Assembly (NCBI RefSeq): GCF_026240905.1 | Contig: NZ_JAPEVI010000003.1 | Coordinates: forward strand, 4,652,501-4,716,500 | Direction of reading: 5' to 3' | Length of the DNA stretch: 64,000 bases | DNA from: Roseibium salinum | Lineage (GTDB): Bacteria > Pseudomonadota > Alphaproteobacteria > Rhizobiales > Stappiaceae | Shown: piece after piece, positions 7,811 through 17,755 of the stretch | How the letters are laid out: the number at the start of each line of letters is the position of its first letter | Position numbering within the stretch: the first letter of the stretch is position 1 | Program-made: the position numbers and the translations under genes | Notes under the pieces: generated by a model | Database searches by the model: none | What the model saw: only the letters and a program-made list of their open reading frames with translations | Told to the model about the DNA's origin: nothing

Positions 7811-9445
7811 ATGAACATACTCCGCCTGATCAGAGGTGGGCCGCCTGCCAGCCGTCGTTTCATCTTCGTCATAACCGGCCTGTCAGGGCTTGGAAATGCC
7901 GGTCTGGTCGGTCTCATCAATCAGGCCGCCGAGCAGTCGCTGCTTGGCCAGGAAATCAGTCTTCAGCTTCTGATTGTCTATTTGCTGACCCTCGCCTTCT
8001 TCCTTGTGTCCAACCGGACCTCCCTGCAGCACGCAAACCGCTTCGTGCAGGCTCGGCTGGAGGCGACGCGCCGGCGCGTCGTCAGCAAGATCAGGAAGGT
8101 CGACCTGCGGACCCTGGAGCGGATGGGCGAGGGCGATGTCTACCTGACCGTCGCCCAGGAGACGGATCACCTCTCCCAGACACTGCCGCTCATCATCGGT
8201 GCCGCGCAAAGCGCCGTTCTGCTGCTGTCCCTCCTTGCCTATGTTGCAGTGCTGTCGCTGGTCTCCTTTGCGGTGGTGACCGCGTTCCTTGCCCTTGGCA
8301 TCATGGTCTTCCTCAACCGCCAGAAGGCGCTGACCGGATATCTGACCGAAGTGCATGTCCATGAGGCCGGGCTGATCGACAACCTGTCCCATTTCACGCT
8401 CGGCTTTCAGGAAATCCGGCTGAATGCCGACAAGAACGATGCGCTGTTCGCGCATTTCAGCGAACGGACCGGAGAGCTGAAGGAGGTCGTTCTGCGCGAC
8501 GGCGCGCGGTGGGTGACGCTGCTGCAGTTCAGCAATGCCTTCATCTTGCTTCTGGTCGGAGTGGTCGTGTTCGTTCTGCCGATATTCTTCGGCGGCTACA
8601 CCGATACGATCTACAAGATCATGGCCGTCAGCGTCTTCGCCGTCGGCCCGATGGCGGCGGTGACGTCGGTGATCCGGCTCATCGGGCGCGCGGAGGCGGG
8701 GCTCGGTCACGTGTTCGACCTGGAACGGCGCCTCGACGAGGGGCTTCCAGCGAAGACCGGGAAATCCCCGCGGGAAAACTCGCCCTTCCGGAGCTTCTCC
8801 TCCATCGAGCTGACCAAGGCGACTTTCCGGTATGTCGACAGCGAAGGCATGATCACCTTCACCGCCGGCCCGCTGAATTTCAGCCTGAACCGAGGCGAGA
8901 TCGTCTTCATGACCGGCGGCAACGGCAGCGGAAAATCTACCGTGCTGAAGATGCTTTGCGGGCTATACGTGCCCGACTCCGGTCTGCTGACATGCGACGG
9001 CGTGGAGATCAGGAAGGAAAACCGCCAGGAGTTCCGCGAGATCTTTTCCGCCATCTTCACTGACTTTCACCTCTTCGATCGCCCCTTCGGCCTCGAGCAC
9101 GTCGAGCAGGAGGAGGTCGAGCGCCTGATCGAACGCATGGAATTGAGCGACAAGGTGGGTTTCGAGAAGGGCAGGTTCACCACACGCGATCTGTCGACCG
9201 GGCAGCGCAAGCGACTGGCAATGATCCTGTGCATGCTGGAGGACCGCGAAGTCTACATTTTCGACGAATGGGCCGCGGATCAGGACAGCCATTTCCGGGA
9301 CGTATTCTACCGGGAAATGCTGCCCGACTTCAAAGCGCGCGGCAAAACGGTCCTCGCCGTCACCCATGACGACAGATACTGGGACTGCTGCGACCGGCGG
9401 GTTTCCCTCGACCTCGGCACCATCGTGCCGACTGGAGCTGCCTGA
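7811..9445 (+). CDS. ABC exporter, cyclic-peptide/siderophore (SyrD/PvdE-like) family, copy 1
   Basis: A 544-residue half-transporter with an N-terminal membrane domain (about residues 15-290, several hydrophobic helices) fused to a C-terminal ATPase. Walker A is GGNGSGKST, the signature is LSTGQRKR, and Walker B is VYIFDEW with the catalytic Glu. This layout fits the family that exports nonribosomal peptides to the periplasm or medium. It is followed after 2 bases by a homologous gene, so the two probably form a heterodimer that exports or protects against the product. It is the first gene of the 48-kb megasynthase operon. Confidence 0.9.
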   Translation: MNILRLIRGGPPASRRFIFVITGLSGLGNAGLVGLINQAAEQSLLGQEISLQLLIVYLLTLAFFLVSNRTSLQHANRFVQARLEATRRRVVSKIRKVDLRTLERMGEGDVYLTVAQETDHLSQTLPLIIGAAQSAVLLLSLLAYVAVLSLVSFAVVTAFLALGIMVFLNRQKALTGYLTEVHVHEAGLIDNLSHFTLGFQEIRLNADKNDALFAHFSERTGELKEVVLRDGARWVTLLQFSNAFILLLVGVVVFVLPIFFGGYTDTIYKIMAVSVFAVGPMAAVTSVIRLIGRAEAGLGHVFDLERRLDEGLPAKTGKSPRENSPFRSFSSIELTKATFRYVDSEGMITFTAGPLNFSLNRGEIVFMTGGNGSGKSTVLKMLCGLYVPDSGLLTCDGVEIRKENRQEFREIFSAIFTDFHLFDRPFGLEHVEQEEVERLIERMELSDKVGFEKGRFTTRDLSTGQRKRLAMILCMLEDREVYIFDEWAADQDSHFRDVFYREMLPDFKARGKTVLAVTHDDRYWDCCDRRVSLDLGTIVPTGAA

Positions 9446-9447
9446 CC

Positions 9448-11097
9448 ATGGTGCTGGCCGATTTCATCAGGGAGGCGGAACCGAGACAGCTTCGGGCAAT
9501 GCTGGGGCTCACGCTGGTCGCGGGGCTGGCGAACGCGTCGCTGATCATTATCGTCACGAATGTCGCCGAGACGGTGTCCTACGGGCTGCGGCCCAGCCTT
9601 CTGCACTGGATAACGTTCCTGATAGCCTTCGGGCTCTACTACTTCGCCAACCAGATTGCGTTGGTCCGTTCCATGGAGGTCATCGAGGACCTCTTGAACC
9701 GCAAGCGGCTGGGGATCGCCGACAAGCTGCGCAAATCGGAACTGCTGGTTGCCGACAGCCTCGGCCGCGGCCGGCTCTACAATCTCGTGGCAAAGGAAAC
9801 CAACCACCTGTCGGTCACCTTTCCGCTGGTCGTCGATGCGATTCAGCAGATGGTCCTGCTCGGCATCGCGCTTGTCTACCTTCTCTATCTGTCTCCGGCC
9901 GCGTTCGTGGTGTTTCTGGCGACGATCGGCATGAGCGCGCTCGGCTACAAGGTCATCGACCGGCGCTTTCGCGGCATCCTGGAGCTGGTCGAGCGCATGC
10001 AGGCACAGATGCTCGACGCGATCGTCGATATCCTCCGCGGCGCAAAGGAGCTGCGCCTCAACGCGGCCAAGAGCGAGGCGGTTGCCGCCGCCTACCGCAA
10101 GCGATCCGATGTCCTGGAAAGGCTGCTGGTGCGGTCGGTCGAGCACTGGGTGTCCCTGATCCTTCTGGGCAGCCTGTCCACGTTCCTGATGCTGGGCGTC
10201 GTGGCCTTCCTGTTCCCTGCCTATGTCACGGGACACAAGACGATCATATTCCAGCTGATCCCGGTGCTCCTGTTCTGCATGGGCACCTTGTGGAAGACGG
10301 TTGCCCAGTCGCCGATGTTCATCCGGGCGGAAGTCGGCCTGCAATCGATCCTGAAGATCGACGAGGAGCTCTCCGCGACCTCGAGCATTTCCCCGGACGA
10401 GGCCCGGCTTCATTCGAAGGCGTTTCTGGACTTCTCGACAATTTCCTTCAATGAAATCCAGTTCAGCTACGACAGGACCGACCCTGAAGCCTATACGGTC
10501 GGGCCTCTCAATCTGACCGTCTCGAGGGGAGAGGTCGTCTTTCTGGTCGGCGGCAACGGCAGCGGCAAATCCACTGCGCTCAGGATGATGACCGGGCTCT
10601 ATCCGCTGCACTCCGGCTGGATCGGCGTTGATGATGCCGCCGTCGCCGGCAAGGCAGTGGCCGGCTATCGCGAGCTGTTCTCCTCGGTCTTCGTCGACTT
10701 CCATCTGTTCGACCGGCTTTACGGCCTGGAAGATATCGATCCAGGCAGGGTCAACCGGCTCATTGCCGAGATGGGACTGGCGGACAAGGTCTCGTTCGAG
10801 GACGGCAAGTTCAACCAGCTTCATCTGTCCACCGGCCAGCGCAAGCGCCTCGCCCTTATCGCCGCTGTCCTTGAGGACCGGCCCGTCTATATCTTTGACG
10901 AATGGTCGGCCGAACAAGACGTGCATTTTCGCGAATTCTTTTACAATTCCTTCATTCCAAATCTAAGAAGGGACGGGAAACTCGTTATCGCGACGAGCCA
11001 CGACGAAAAGTACTGGAAAGTGGCGGACCGAATAGTCAAGCTCGATCTCGGCAGGATCGAATGGATCAAGAGCGGGTCCGAGTGGGAGGATCGATGA
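9448..11097 (+). CDS. ABC exporter, cyclic-peptide/siderophore family, copy 2
   Basis: A 549-residue paralogue of the preceding gene with the same order of membrane domain then ATPase. Motifs are GGNGSGKST, LSTGQRKR and VYIFDEWSAEQD. All catalytic residues are intact in both copies, so both sites of a heterodimer could hydrolyse ATP. The stop overlaps the AT-ER start (ATGA), tying export to synthesis. Transported substrate is inferred from context only. Confidence 0.9.
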   Translation: MVLADFIREAEPRQLRAMLGLTLVAGLANASLIIIVTNVAETVSYGLRPSLLHWITFLIAFGLYYFANQIALVRSMEVIEDLLNRKRLGIADKLRKSELLVADSLGRGRLYNLVAKETNHLSVTFPLVVDAIQQMVLLGIALVYLLYLSPAAFVVFLATIGMSALGYKVIDRRFRGILELVERMQAQMLDAIVDILRGAKELRLNAAKSEAVAAAYRKRSDVLERLLVRSVEHWVSLILLGSLSTFLMLGVVAFLFPAYVTGHKTIIFQLIPVLLFCMGTLWKTVAQSPMFIRAEVGLQSILKIDEELSATSSISPDEARLHSKAFLDFSTISFNEIQFSYDRTDPEAYTVGPLNLTVSRGEVVFLVGGNGSGKSTALRMMTGLYPLHSGWIGVDDAAVAGKAVAGYRELFSSVFVDFHLFDRLYGLEDIDPGRVNRLIAEMGLADKVSFEDGKFNQLHLSTGQRKRLALIAAVLEDRPVYIFDEWSAEQDVHFREFFYNSFIPNLRRDGKLVIATSHDEKYWKVADRIVKLDLGRIEWIKSGSEWEDR

Positions 11098-13424
11098 AGG
11101 CCTGCATGTTTCCGGGACAGGGCGCTCAGCGGATCGGCATGGGCGAAGGCCTGTTCTCCCGGTTCCAGGAAGAGGTAAGCCAGGCGGACGATATCCTGGG
11201 CTACAGTATTACGGCGCTCGTCCAGGACGGGCCGATGGAAAAGCTGAGCCAGACGGAATACACCCAGCCGGCGCTCTACGTGGTGAATTCACTCAAGTAT
11301 CTCAGCTACCTGGCGGAAGGCGAAACACCTCCGGATATACTCCTGGGACACAGCGTATCGGAATATGTCGCCCTCTTTGCCTCGGGCGTGCTCGATTTCG
11401 CCGCCGGTCTGCGCCTCGTTGCCAAACGCGGTGCGCTGATGGCCGAGGCGCGCGGCGGCGGCATGGCGGCGGTCCTCGGTCTTGAAGCGGCGGCAATCGA
11501 GGAGCTGCTGAAGGAAAAGGCAATCGCCGACATCTTCCCCGCCAATTTCAACACGCCGAAACAGACCGTGCTTTCCGGCCGCAGGGAAACCATCGTCGAG
11601 GCGGAGCAGATGTTCCTGGAGGCGGGCGCGTCGCACTACAAGGTCCTGCCGGTCAGCGGGGCCTTTCATACGCCTTTCATGAACGAGGCCCGGGACCGCT
11701 TTGCCGAATTTGCGGCAGATGTCCCGTTCGGGACGCAGCAGGTGCCGGTCATTTCCAACGTCACTGCCCGGCCCCATGTGGACGGCCGTATCCGCGAGCG
11801 GATGATCGAACAGATCACCTCGCCGGTCCGCTGGAGCGAAAGTCTGCGGTATCTCATGGCGAGGGGCGTGGCGTTTTCCGATACGGTTGAGCTCGGGCCG
11901 GACGGCCCGCCGGTTGTCCGGCCGATGTTCAAGCGGACCGAACTGGAAGCCGACCCGCTCGATGCGGCGGAGCATGCAGCGGAAGAAGCCGTGACCGAAG
12001 GCGACGAGCCGGCCACTACCGATGCCCCGGCGGCTTCACCCGAGCGCCCCGCCAGAATGAACGGCGCGGCGTCTAACTTCGGCCGGTTCTCCATGGAAAA
12101 ACTCGGCTCCCGCCCGTTCTGCGACCGTTTCGGTGCGCGCTATCCCTACGTCTCCGGCGCCATGTATCAGGGCATTGCTTCGGCGGACCTCGTCATCCGC
12201 ATGGCGCGCTCCGGTCTTCTCGGGTTTTTCGGAGCGGCCGGTCTGCCGACTGCCGAGATCAGGGCGGCGATTGCCAGAATCAAGGCGGCCATCCCGCAGG
12301 AAGCGCCGTTTGGCGTCAATTTCATTGCCCATGTGAACCGCCCCTATCTGGAAGACGAATTGACCGACGTTCTCCTGGACGAAGGCGTGACGGTCGCCGA
12401 GGCTTCGGCTTTCATGGAAGTCACACCCGCGCTGGTGCGTTACCGGGCGAAGGGCTTGAAAAGGGAAAGCGGCGCGGTGCGGGCCTCGAACCGGATCATC
12501 GCGAAGATTTCCCGCCCGGATGTCGCGGCGCAGTTCCTGGCGCCGGCGCCGGAGCGGGTCGTCGCATCGCTGCTCGCCTCCGGCGCAATCACCGGCGAGG
12601 AGGCCGCCCTCTTGCGCGAAGTGCCGATGGCCGATGCGATTTGCGTGGAATCGGATTCCGGCGGCCACACCGACCAGGGCATGCCCTTCGCGCTCATTCC
12701 TCCGGTCCTCGGTTTGCGCGACGAGGCGGAAGCGCGATTTGCCTCGTTCGGACCGATTTTCGTCGGAGCGGGCGGCGGTATCGGCACGGCGGAGGCCGCC
12801 GCGGCCGTCCTGGTGCTGGGAGCGGACTTCATCGTCACCGGATCGATCAACCAGTGCACGGTGGAAGCCGGCACCAGCGATGCCGTCAAGGATCTCCTGG
12901 AAGGCATCAATGTCTACGACACCGCCTATGCGCCATCCGGCGAGATGTTCGAGCTTGGATCAAAGGTCCAGGTGCTGAAGAAGGGCGTCTTTTTCCCGGC
13001 CCGCGCCGAGAAGCTCGTCGGCCTCTATCGCCAGCATGACAGCCTGGACGGCATCGACGCGAAGCTGAAGGCACAGATCGAGGAGCGTTATTTCCGCCGC
13101 AGCTTCGACGAGGTGTTCGCCGATGTTGCCAAAAGCTATCCGGCCTCCGAAATCGAGCGAGCCGGACGCATGCCCAAGCACCGCATGGCCCTGGTGTTCA
13201 AGCGCTATTTTAAGGATACGACCAACTGGGCCCTTGCCGGCGACATGAATTACAAGGTGGATTTCCAGATCCACTGCGGCCCGGCGCAGGGGGCTTTCAA
13301 CCAGTCCGCTCTGGGCCGTGAGTTTCCCTCTTGGCGCCAGCGGCATGCGGACGAGATCGGCCTTGCCTTGCTGGAGCAGACGGCGGATCTCCTCAATCGC
13401 CGCCTCTCGGTCATGATGGGATAG
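11094..13424 (+). CDS. trans-acting malonyl acyltransferase fused to PfaD-type enoylreductase (AT-ER)
   Basis: A 776-residue bifunctional protein. Residues 1-300 form a FabD-like acyltransferase with GQGAQ, the nucleophile Ser in GHSVSEY and the His in GAFHTPF. It is the only AT in the locus and should load malonyl on every ACP, since none of the PKS modules has its own AT. After an acidic Ala/Pro-rich linker (about 300-335), residues 340-776 form a PfaD-type FMN-dependent enoylreductase with a TIM-barrel pattern (GGHTDQG, GAGGGIGTAEA). The ER would act in trans on selected enoyl intermediates. The residue after GHSV is Ser where most ATs have Gly. ATG 11094 has GGAGGA 5 bases upstream and overlaps the transporter stop. 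Confidence 0.92.
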   Translation: MKACMFPGQGAQRIGMGEGLFSRFQEEVSQADDILGYSITALVQDGPMEKLSQTEYTQPALYVVNSLKYLSYLAEGETPPDILLGHSVSEYVALFASGVLDFAAGLRLVAKRGALMAEARGGGMAAVLGLEAAAIEELLKEKAIADIFPANFNTPKQTVLSGRRETIVEAEQMFLEAGASHYKVLPVSGAFHTPFMNEARDRFAEFAADVPFGTQQVPVISNVTARPHVDGRIRERMIEQITSPVRWSESLRYLMARGVAFSDTVELGPDGPPVVRPMFKRTELEADPLDAAEHAAEEAVTEGDEPATTDAPAASPERPARMNGAASNFGRFSMEKLGSRPFCDRFGARYPYVSGAMYQGIASADLVIRMARSGLLGFFGAAGLPTAEIRAAIARIKAAIPQEAPFGVNFIAHVNRPYLEDELTDVLLDEGVTVAEASAFMEVTPALVRYRAKGLKRESGAVRASNRIIAKISRPDVAAQFLAPAPERVVASLLASGAITGEEAALLREVPMADAICVESDSGGHTDQGMPFALIPPVLGLRDEAEARFASFGPIFVGAGGGIGTAEAAAAVLVLGADFIVTGSINQCTVEAGTSDAVKDLLEGINVYDTAYAPSGEMFELGSKVQVLKKGVFFPARAEKLVGLYRQHDSLDGIDAKLKAQIEERYFRRSFDEVFADVAKSYPASEIERAGRMPKHRMALVFKRYFKDTTNWALAGDMNYKVDFQIHCGPAQGAFNQSALGREFPSWRQRHADEIGLALLEQTADLLNRRLSVMMG

Positions 13425-13434
13425 GGACCGGATC

Positions 13435-16400
13435 ATGGCACAGGCAAACCAGCGCGAACCGGTTGCGATTATCGGGGTCGGCCTCAGGCTCCCCGGGACC
13501 GACAGCCTGGATGCGTTCTGGGATCATCTGGTTTCGGAGCGCTCGTTGATTTGCGAAGTGCCGGCGGACCGCTGGGACGCAAGTGCCCTCAAGGGCGATC
13601 CGGCCAAAGGCAACAAGACGAACAGCATCTGGGGCGGATTCCTCCAGGATGCCGATTGCTTCGACGCCGGTTTCTTCGGCATCTCGCCCAGAGAAGCCGC
13701 GTGGATGGATCCGCAGCAGCGCTTCGCGCTGGAAATGAGCTGGCACGCGATCGAGGATGCCGGGTACCGCGCCTCTCAGCTCGCGGGCAGCCGCACTGGC
13801 GTCTTCATGGGCGTGTGCCACTGGGACTATGCCGAGCTTCTGGAAAAGCATCTCGGGCAGCTCGATGCCTATATGCCGACGGGCATCGCGTTTTCGATCA
13901 TCGCCAACCGGATCTCGCATTTCTTCGACTTTCGCGGCCCCAGCATAACCAACGACACGGCCTGCGCCGCGTCGATGACCTCCGTTTACGAAGCCGTCCG
14001 GGCCCTTCAGGACGGAACCTGCAACACGGCGCTGGCCGGCGGGGTCAATCTCATCTGGTCACCCAATCACTTCATCTCTTTCTCGAAAGCCGGCATGCTG
14101 TCCAAGGACGGCCGCGGGAAAGCCTTCGATGACGCCGCCGACGGCTATGTTCGCGGCGAAGGCGGTGCGGTGCTTCTCCTGAAGCCGCTGGCCAGGGCGC
14201 TGGAGGACGGCGACCCGGTCCACGCGGTCATTCGCGGCATCGGCATCAATCACGGCGGGCGGACCAATTCGCTGACGGTCACCAATCCCAGTGCCCAGGC
14301 TGAGCTGATCTGCCAGGTGCAGCGGGAAGCCCGCGTCGGGCCGGAGACGATCAGCTACATCGAGGCGCATGGTCCGGGCACGCCGCTGGGAGATCCGATC
14401 GAGATTTCCGGCCTGAAGCAGGCCTTCGCGGAGCTGGGGGAAGAACACGGCGTCACCTTTGACGAGGCGACCTGCGGCATCGGTTCGGTCAAGACCAATA
14501 TCGGCCATCTGGAAGGCGCTGCCGGGGTTGCGGGCATCGTCAAGGTGCTTGCCGCGCTGAAGCACGGGCAGATCCCCGCCAATGTGGGATTCCGGCAGCT
14601 CAACCGGCTGATCGACCTTGCCGGCTCGCCATTCCGGATCCAGAACACGTTGACGCAGTGGCCGCGCGCCGCGGATACGCCCCGGCGGGCCTGCGTCAGC
14701 TCCTTCGGCTTTGGCGGCAGCAATGCCCATGTGCTTCTGGAGGAAACGCCGGAGCAAGCCGCCGCGTCTTCGCGAAAGAAGGCGGTGCCCTACGTTCTGC
14801 CGCTCTCCGCCGACAGTGAAGAGCGCCTGTCCGACTATGCCGAAAGCCTGCTCTATTTCCTTGAAGGCGCCGACGAGGCGGACGTGCCGCCGGCGGATCT
14901 GGCCCATACGTTCCAGACCGGCCGCGAGCCCAGGGAAGTGCGCTGCGCCTTCATCTTCCAGTCGCTGGATGAGCTGACCGGCAGCCTGCAAACCTTCCTG
15001 GAAGGAACGGACCGCGCCGGCCTCGTTCTGCCCCTGGACGCCGGCAGGCCGGAAAGCGGGAAGATCAAGAAGGACGTCGAGCTTGCGCTCCGGTGGGTCG
15101 GCGGAGAGGACGTTTCCTGGCCAGAGGGCCGGAATTCCAAGCGGCAAGCCATCCGCGCACCGCTTTATCCTTTCGCGCGGGAACGCCATTGGATGGACCT
15201 GTCGCTCGGTGCCAAGGATCAGGCGCCGGTGCCGCATCCGCTGCTGCACAGGAATACCTCCCGGTTCGACGGATGCCGGTTCGAGACGCGGTTCACCGGC
15301 GATGAGTTCGTGCTGTCCGACCATCACGTCGCGGGTGCCATGGTGCTGCCGGGGGTCGCCGGTCTGGAAATGGGCAGGGCAGCAGCCGAAGAGGCGGGCG
15401 GACTGCCGGACAACAGGTTTGCGCTGACCGATGTGGTCTGGAGCAGTCCCGTCCGGCTGAAGGGCCGGCAATCCATCACCGTCGAAACACAGGCCGTCCG
15501 CCTGGCAGGGGACCGCATCGGCTTTTCGATCCGCACCAGTGATGCATCCTGTGACGATGGAGCGGATCGGGCCGCGAACATGAAGGGCGCCATTGAACCG
15601 TGCGGAGAGCGGGAAGTGAATCTTCTCGATCTGGAAACCATCAAGCGTCGCTGCGTGCAACGGGTCGCCCCGCAGGCCTGCTACGAACGCCTGGTCGGCA
15701 GCGGAGTGGACCACGGTTCCGCCTTCAGGGCGATGTCCCAGGTCTACCGGGGACAGTCGGAAAGTCTGGCGCTTCTTAAGCTGCCGCGGCGCCTGTTGCC
15801 CTCGCTGGACGCGATGCCACTCCACCCGGTGCTCCTCGATGCTGCGATCCAGGCCTGGATCGCGATTGGTGGAGATGCACCGGAAGGCGCGGCGGTTCCG
15901 TTTTCCTGCGGCCGGATCGAGGTTTTCGGAGCCTGCGAACCCGCCATGTGGGCACATGTGCGTTTGCGGCCGTCGCAGAACCCCGCTTCACCCGTCCGCC
16001 ATCTCGACATCGACGTTGCCGATCGGGACGGGGTGCTGAAAGTCTCGTTCAGGGACCTGGTGCTGCGTGTTGTCAAACCGCAGGAACGTGGCGCCATAGA
16101 GGATGCGGACCTGGAATCCCTTTCGGATGGCATGGCAGACCTGCCGCTCGTGGTGACGGATGGCGGATGGAATCCGGCCCCCCTTCAGCTGCGGTCGGGC
16201 GGCCCGACTGCAAATACCCGGATCCTGCTTGTGAGTGGCGACGCAGGGCTCGCGTCCGAACTGAAAGCGCGGACCGGCTGGCAGGTCGACCTCCTGCCCG
16301 ATCCGTCCGAGCTTGGCACCGCGGAAGCCGCAGAGCGGCTTTTCACGGCGGGACACGGGATTGTCCGCGAAGTCCTGCAAACCCGGACTGCTCTTCCCGC

Positions 16401-17755
16401 AAACCTGCTCGTCGTCGCGCCCGGAACGATACCCGCCGCGGTGACCGCGCCGCTGGCCGGTCTCCTGAAGACGGCGGCAATGGAAAACCCGAAGATTGCC
16501 GGGCGCGTCATTGCAGTGGACGGCGATTGGAGCGTGGACCGGCTCGCCGCGATTGGCGGCACTGAGGCTGCCGCGGACGATGTGCTTTGCGAAGTCAGTT
16601 ACGATCCTGAAGGGCTGCGTCGGGCATGGCTGCCGGTTTGCGAAACGGAACTCGGCGAGGCGCAAACGCTGACGATCGATCCGGAGGGCGTCTATTGGAT
16701 TACCGGTGGCCTCGGCGGGCTCGGGCGCATCTTTGCGGACTGGCTGATCCTGAAAGGGGCCCGCAAACTCGTCCTGACCGGACGTAGGGTGGAGCCTGAC
16801 GCAAGCGCCGGGAACATCCTCACGGCGCTGCGCAAGCGCGGCGCGCAGGTGGTCTATGCACCCTGCGACATGGCGAGCCTCGACGATGTGCAACGGGTCG
16901 TTGCCCGGATCGCGGAGATGGGCGGCGGGCTCAAGGGTATCCTCCATGCCGCCGGTCTCCTGGACGACGGTTATATTCTGGCCCAGGACGCGCAACGCGC
17001 GGCCGGGGTCTTCGCGCCGAAGGTGGCGGGAACTGTCAATCTCGACATGGCGACGCGGGACCTGCCGATCGATTTCTTCTTGCTGTGCTCATCGATCGCC
17101 TCGGTCTTCGGCAACCCGGGGCAGGCGGGATATGCCGCCGCCAACGCCTTCATGGATGCGTTTGCAGAAGAGCGCGCGGCACAAGTCGAAAGGGGCGAGC
17201 GCCACGGGAGGACCGCGGCCATCGCCTGGCCGCTGTGGGCCGATGGCGGCATGACGGCGGATGCCGCCACGCAGGCCGTCCTGAAACGCCGCCTCGGTCT
17301 GACGCCCCTGTCGGCGAAAGCCGGTGTGGCGGCGCTTGAAACGATCCTCTCCGGAACTGGATCTGCGCGCTGCACCGTCCTGCATGGGGAGCTTGACCGG
17401 ATCGATACGGTCCTTGCCGAGTTCGGACAGGCGGCTGGCACGGAGAGTGAACCTTCGTCCGGATCCGATGCTGCCGAGACGGCGGATCCTGCCGGCATCG
17501 ACGACGAAAGCCTGCTTCGCAAGACGATCGATTTCATCCGCGATACGCTGGCCGACGTCCTTAAACTGGAACCCGGCCGCATCAGGCCCAATCGCAAGCT
17601 GGAGGAATACGGTCTCGATTCCATTGCCATCGTGGAAGGCACCGACCGGCTGGAAGAAGCGCTCGGCCCGCTGTCTAAAACCCTGTTCTTCGAATTTGTC
17701 GACATTGAAGGCGTTGCCCGTCATCTCGTCGGCGAGCACCGTGCGGCGCTCCTGA
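13435..17755 (+). other. PKS1 module 1: KS-DH-KR-ACP
   Basis: KS1 has DTACAAS (Cys at residue 177), EAHGPGT and NIGHLEG. DH has HHVAGAMVLPG with His 630/631 and the second acid in HPVLLDAAIQ. KR has ITGGLGGLG and GYAAANAF, and an LLDD segment typical of B-type KRs (D-configured alcohol). The ACP Ser is in YGLDSI at about 1396. The predicted product is an enoyl thioester of the amide starter. Confidence 0.85.
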
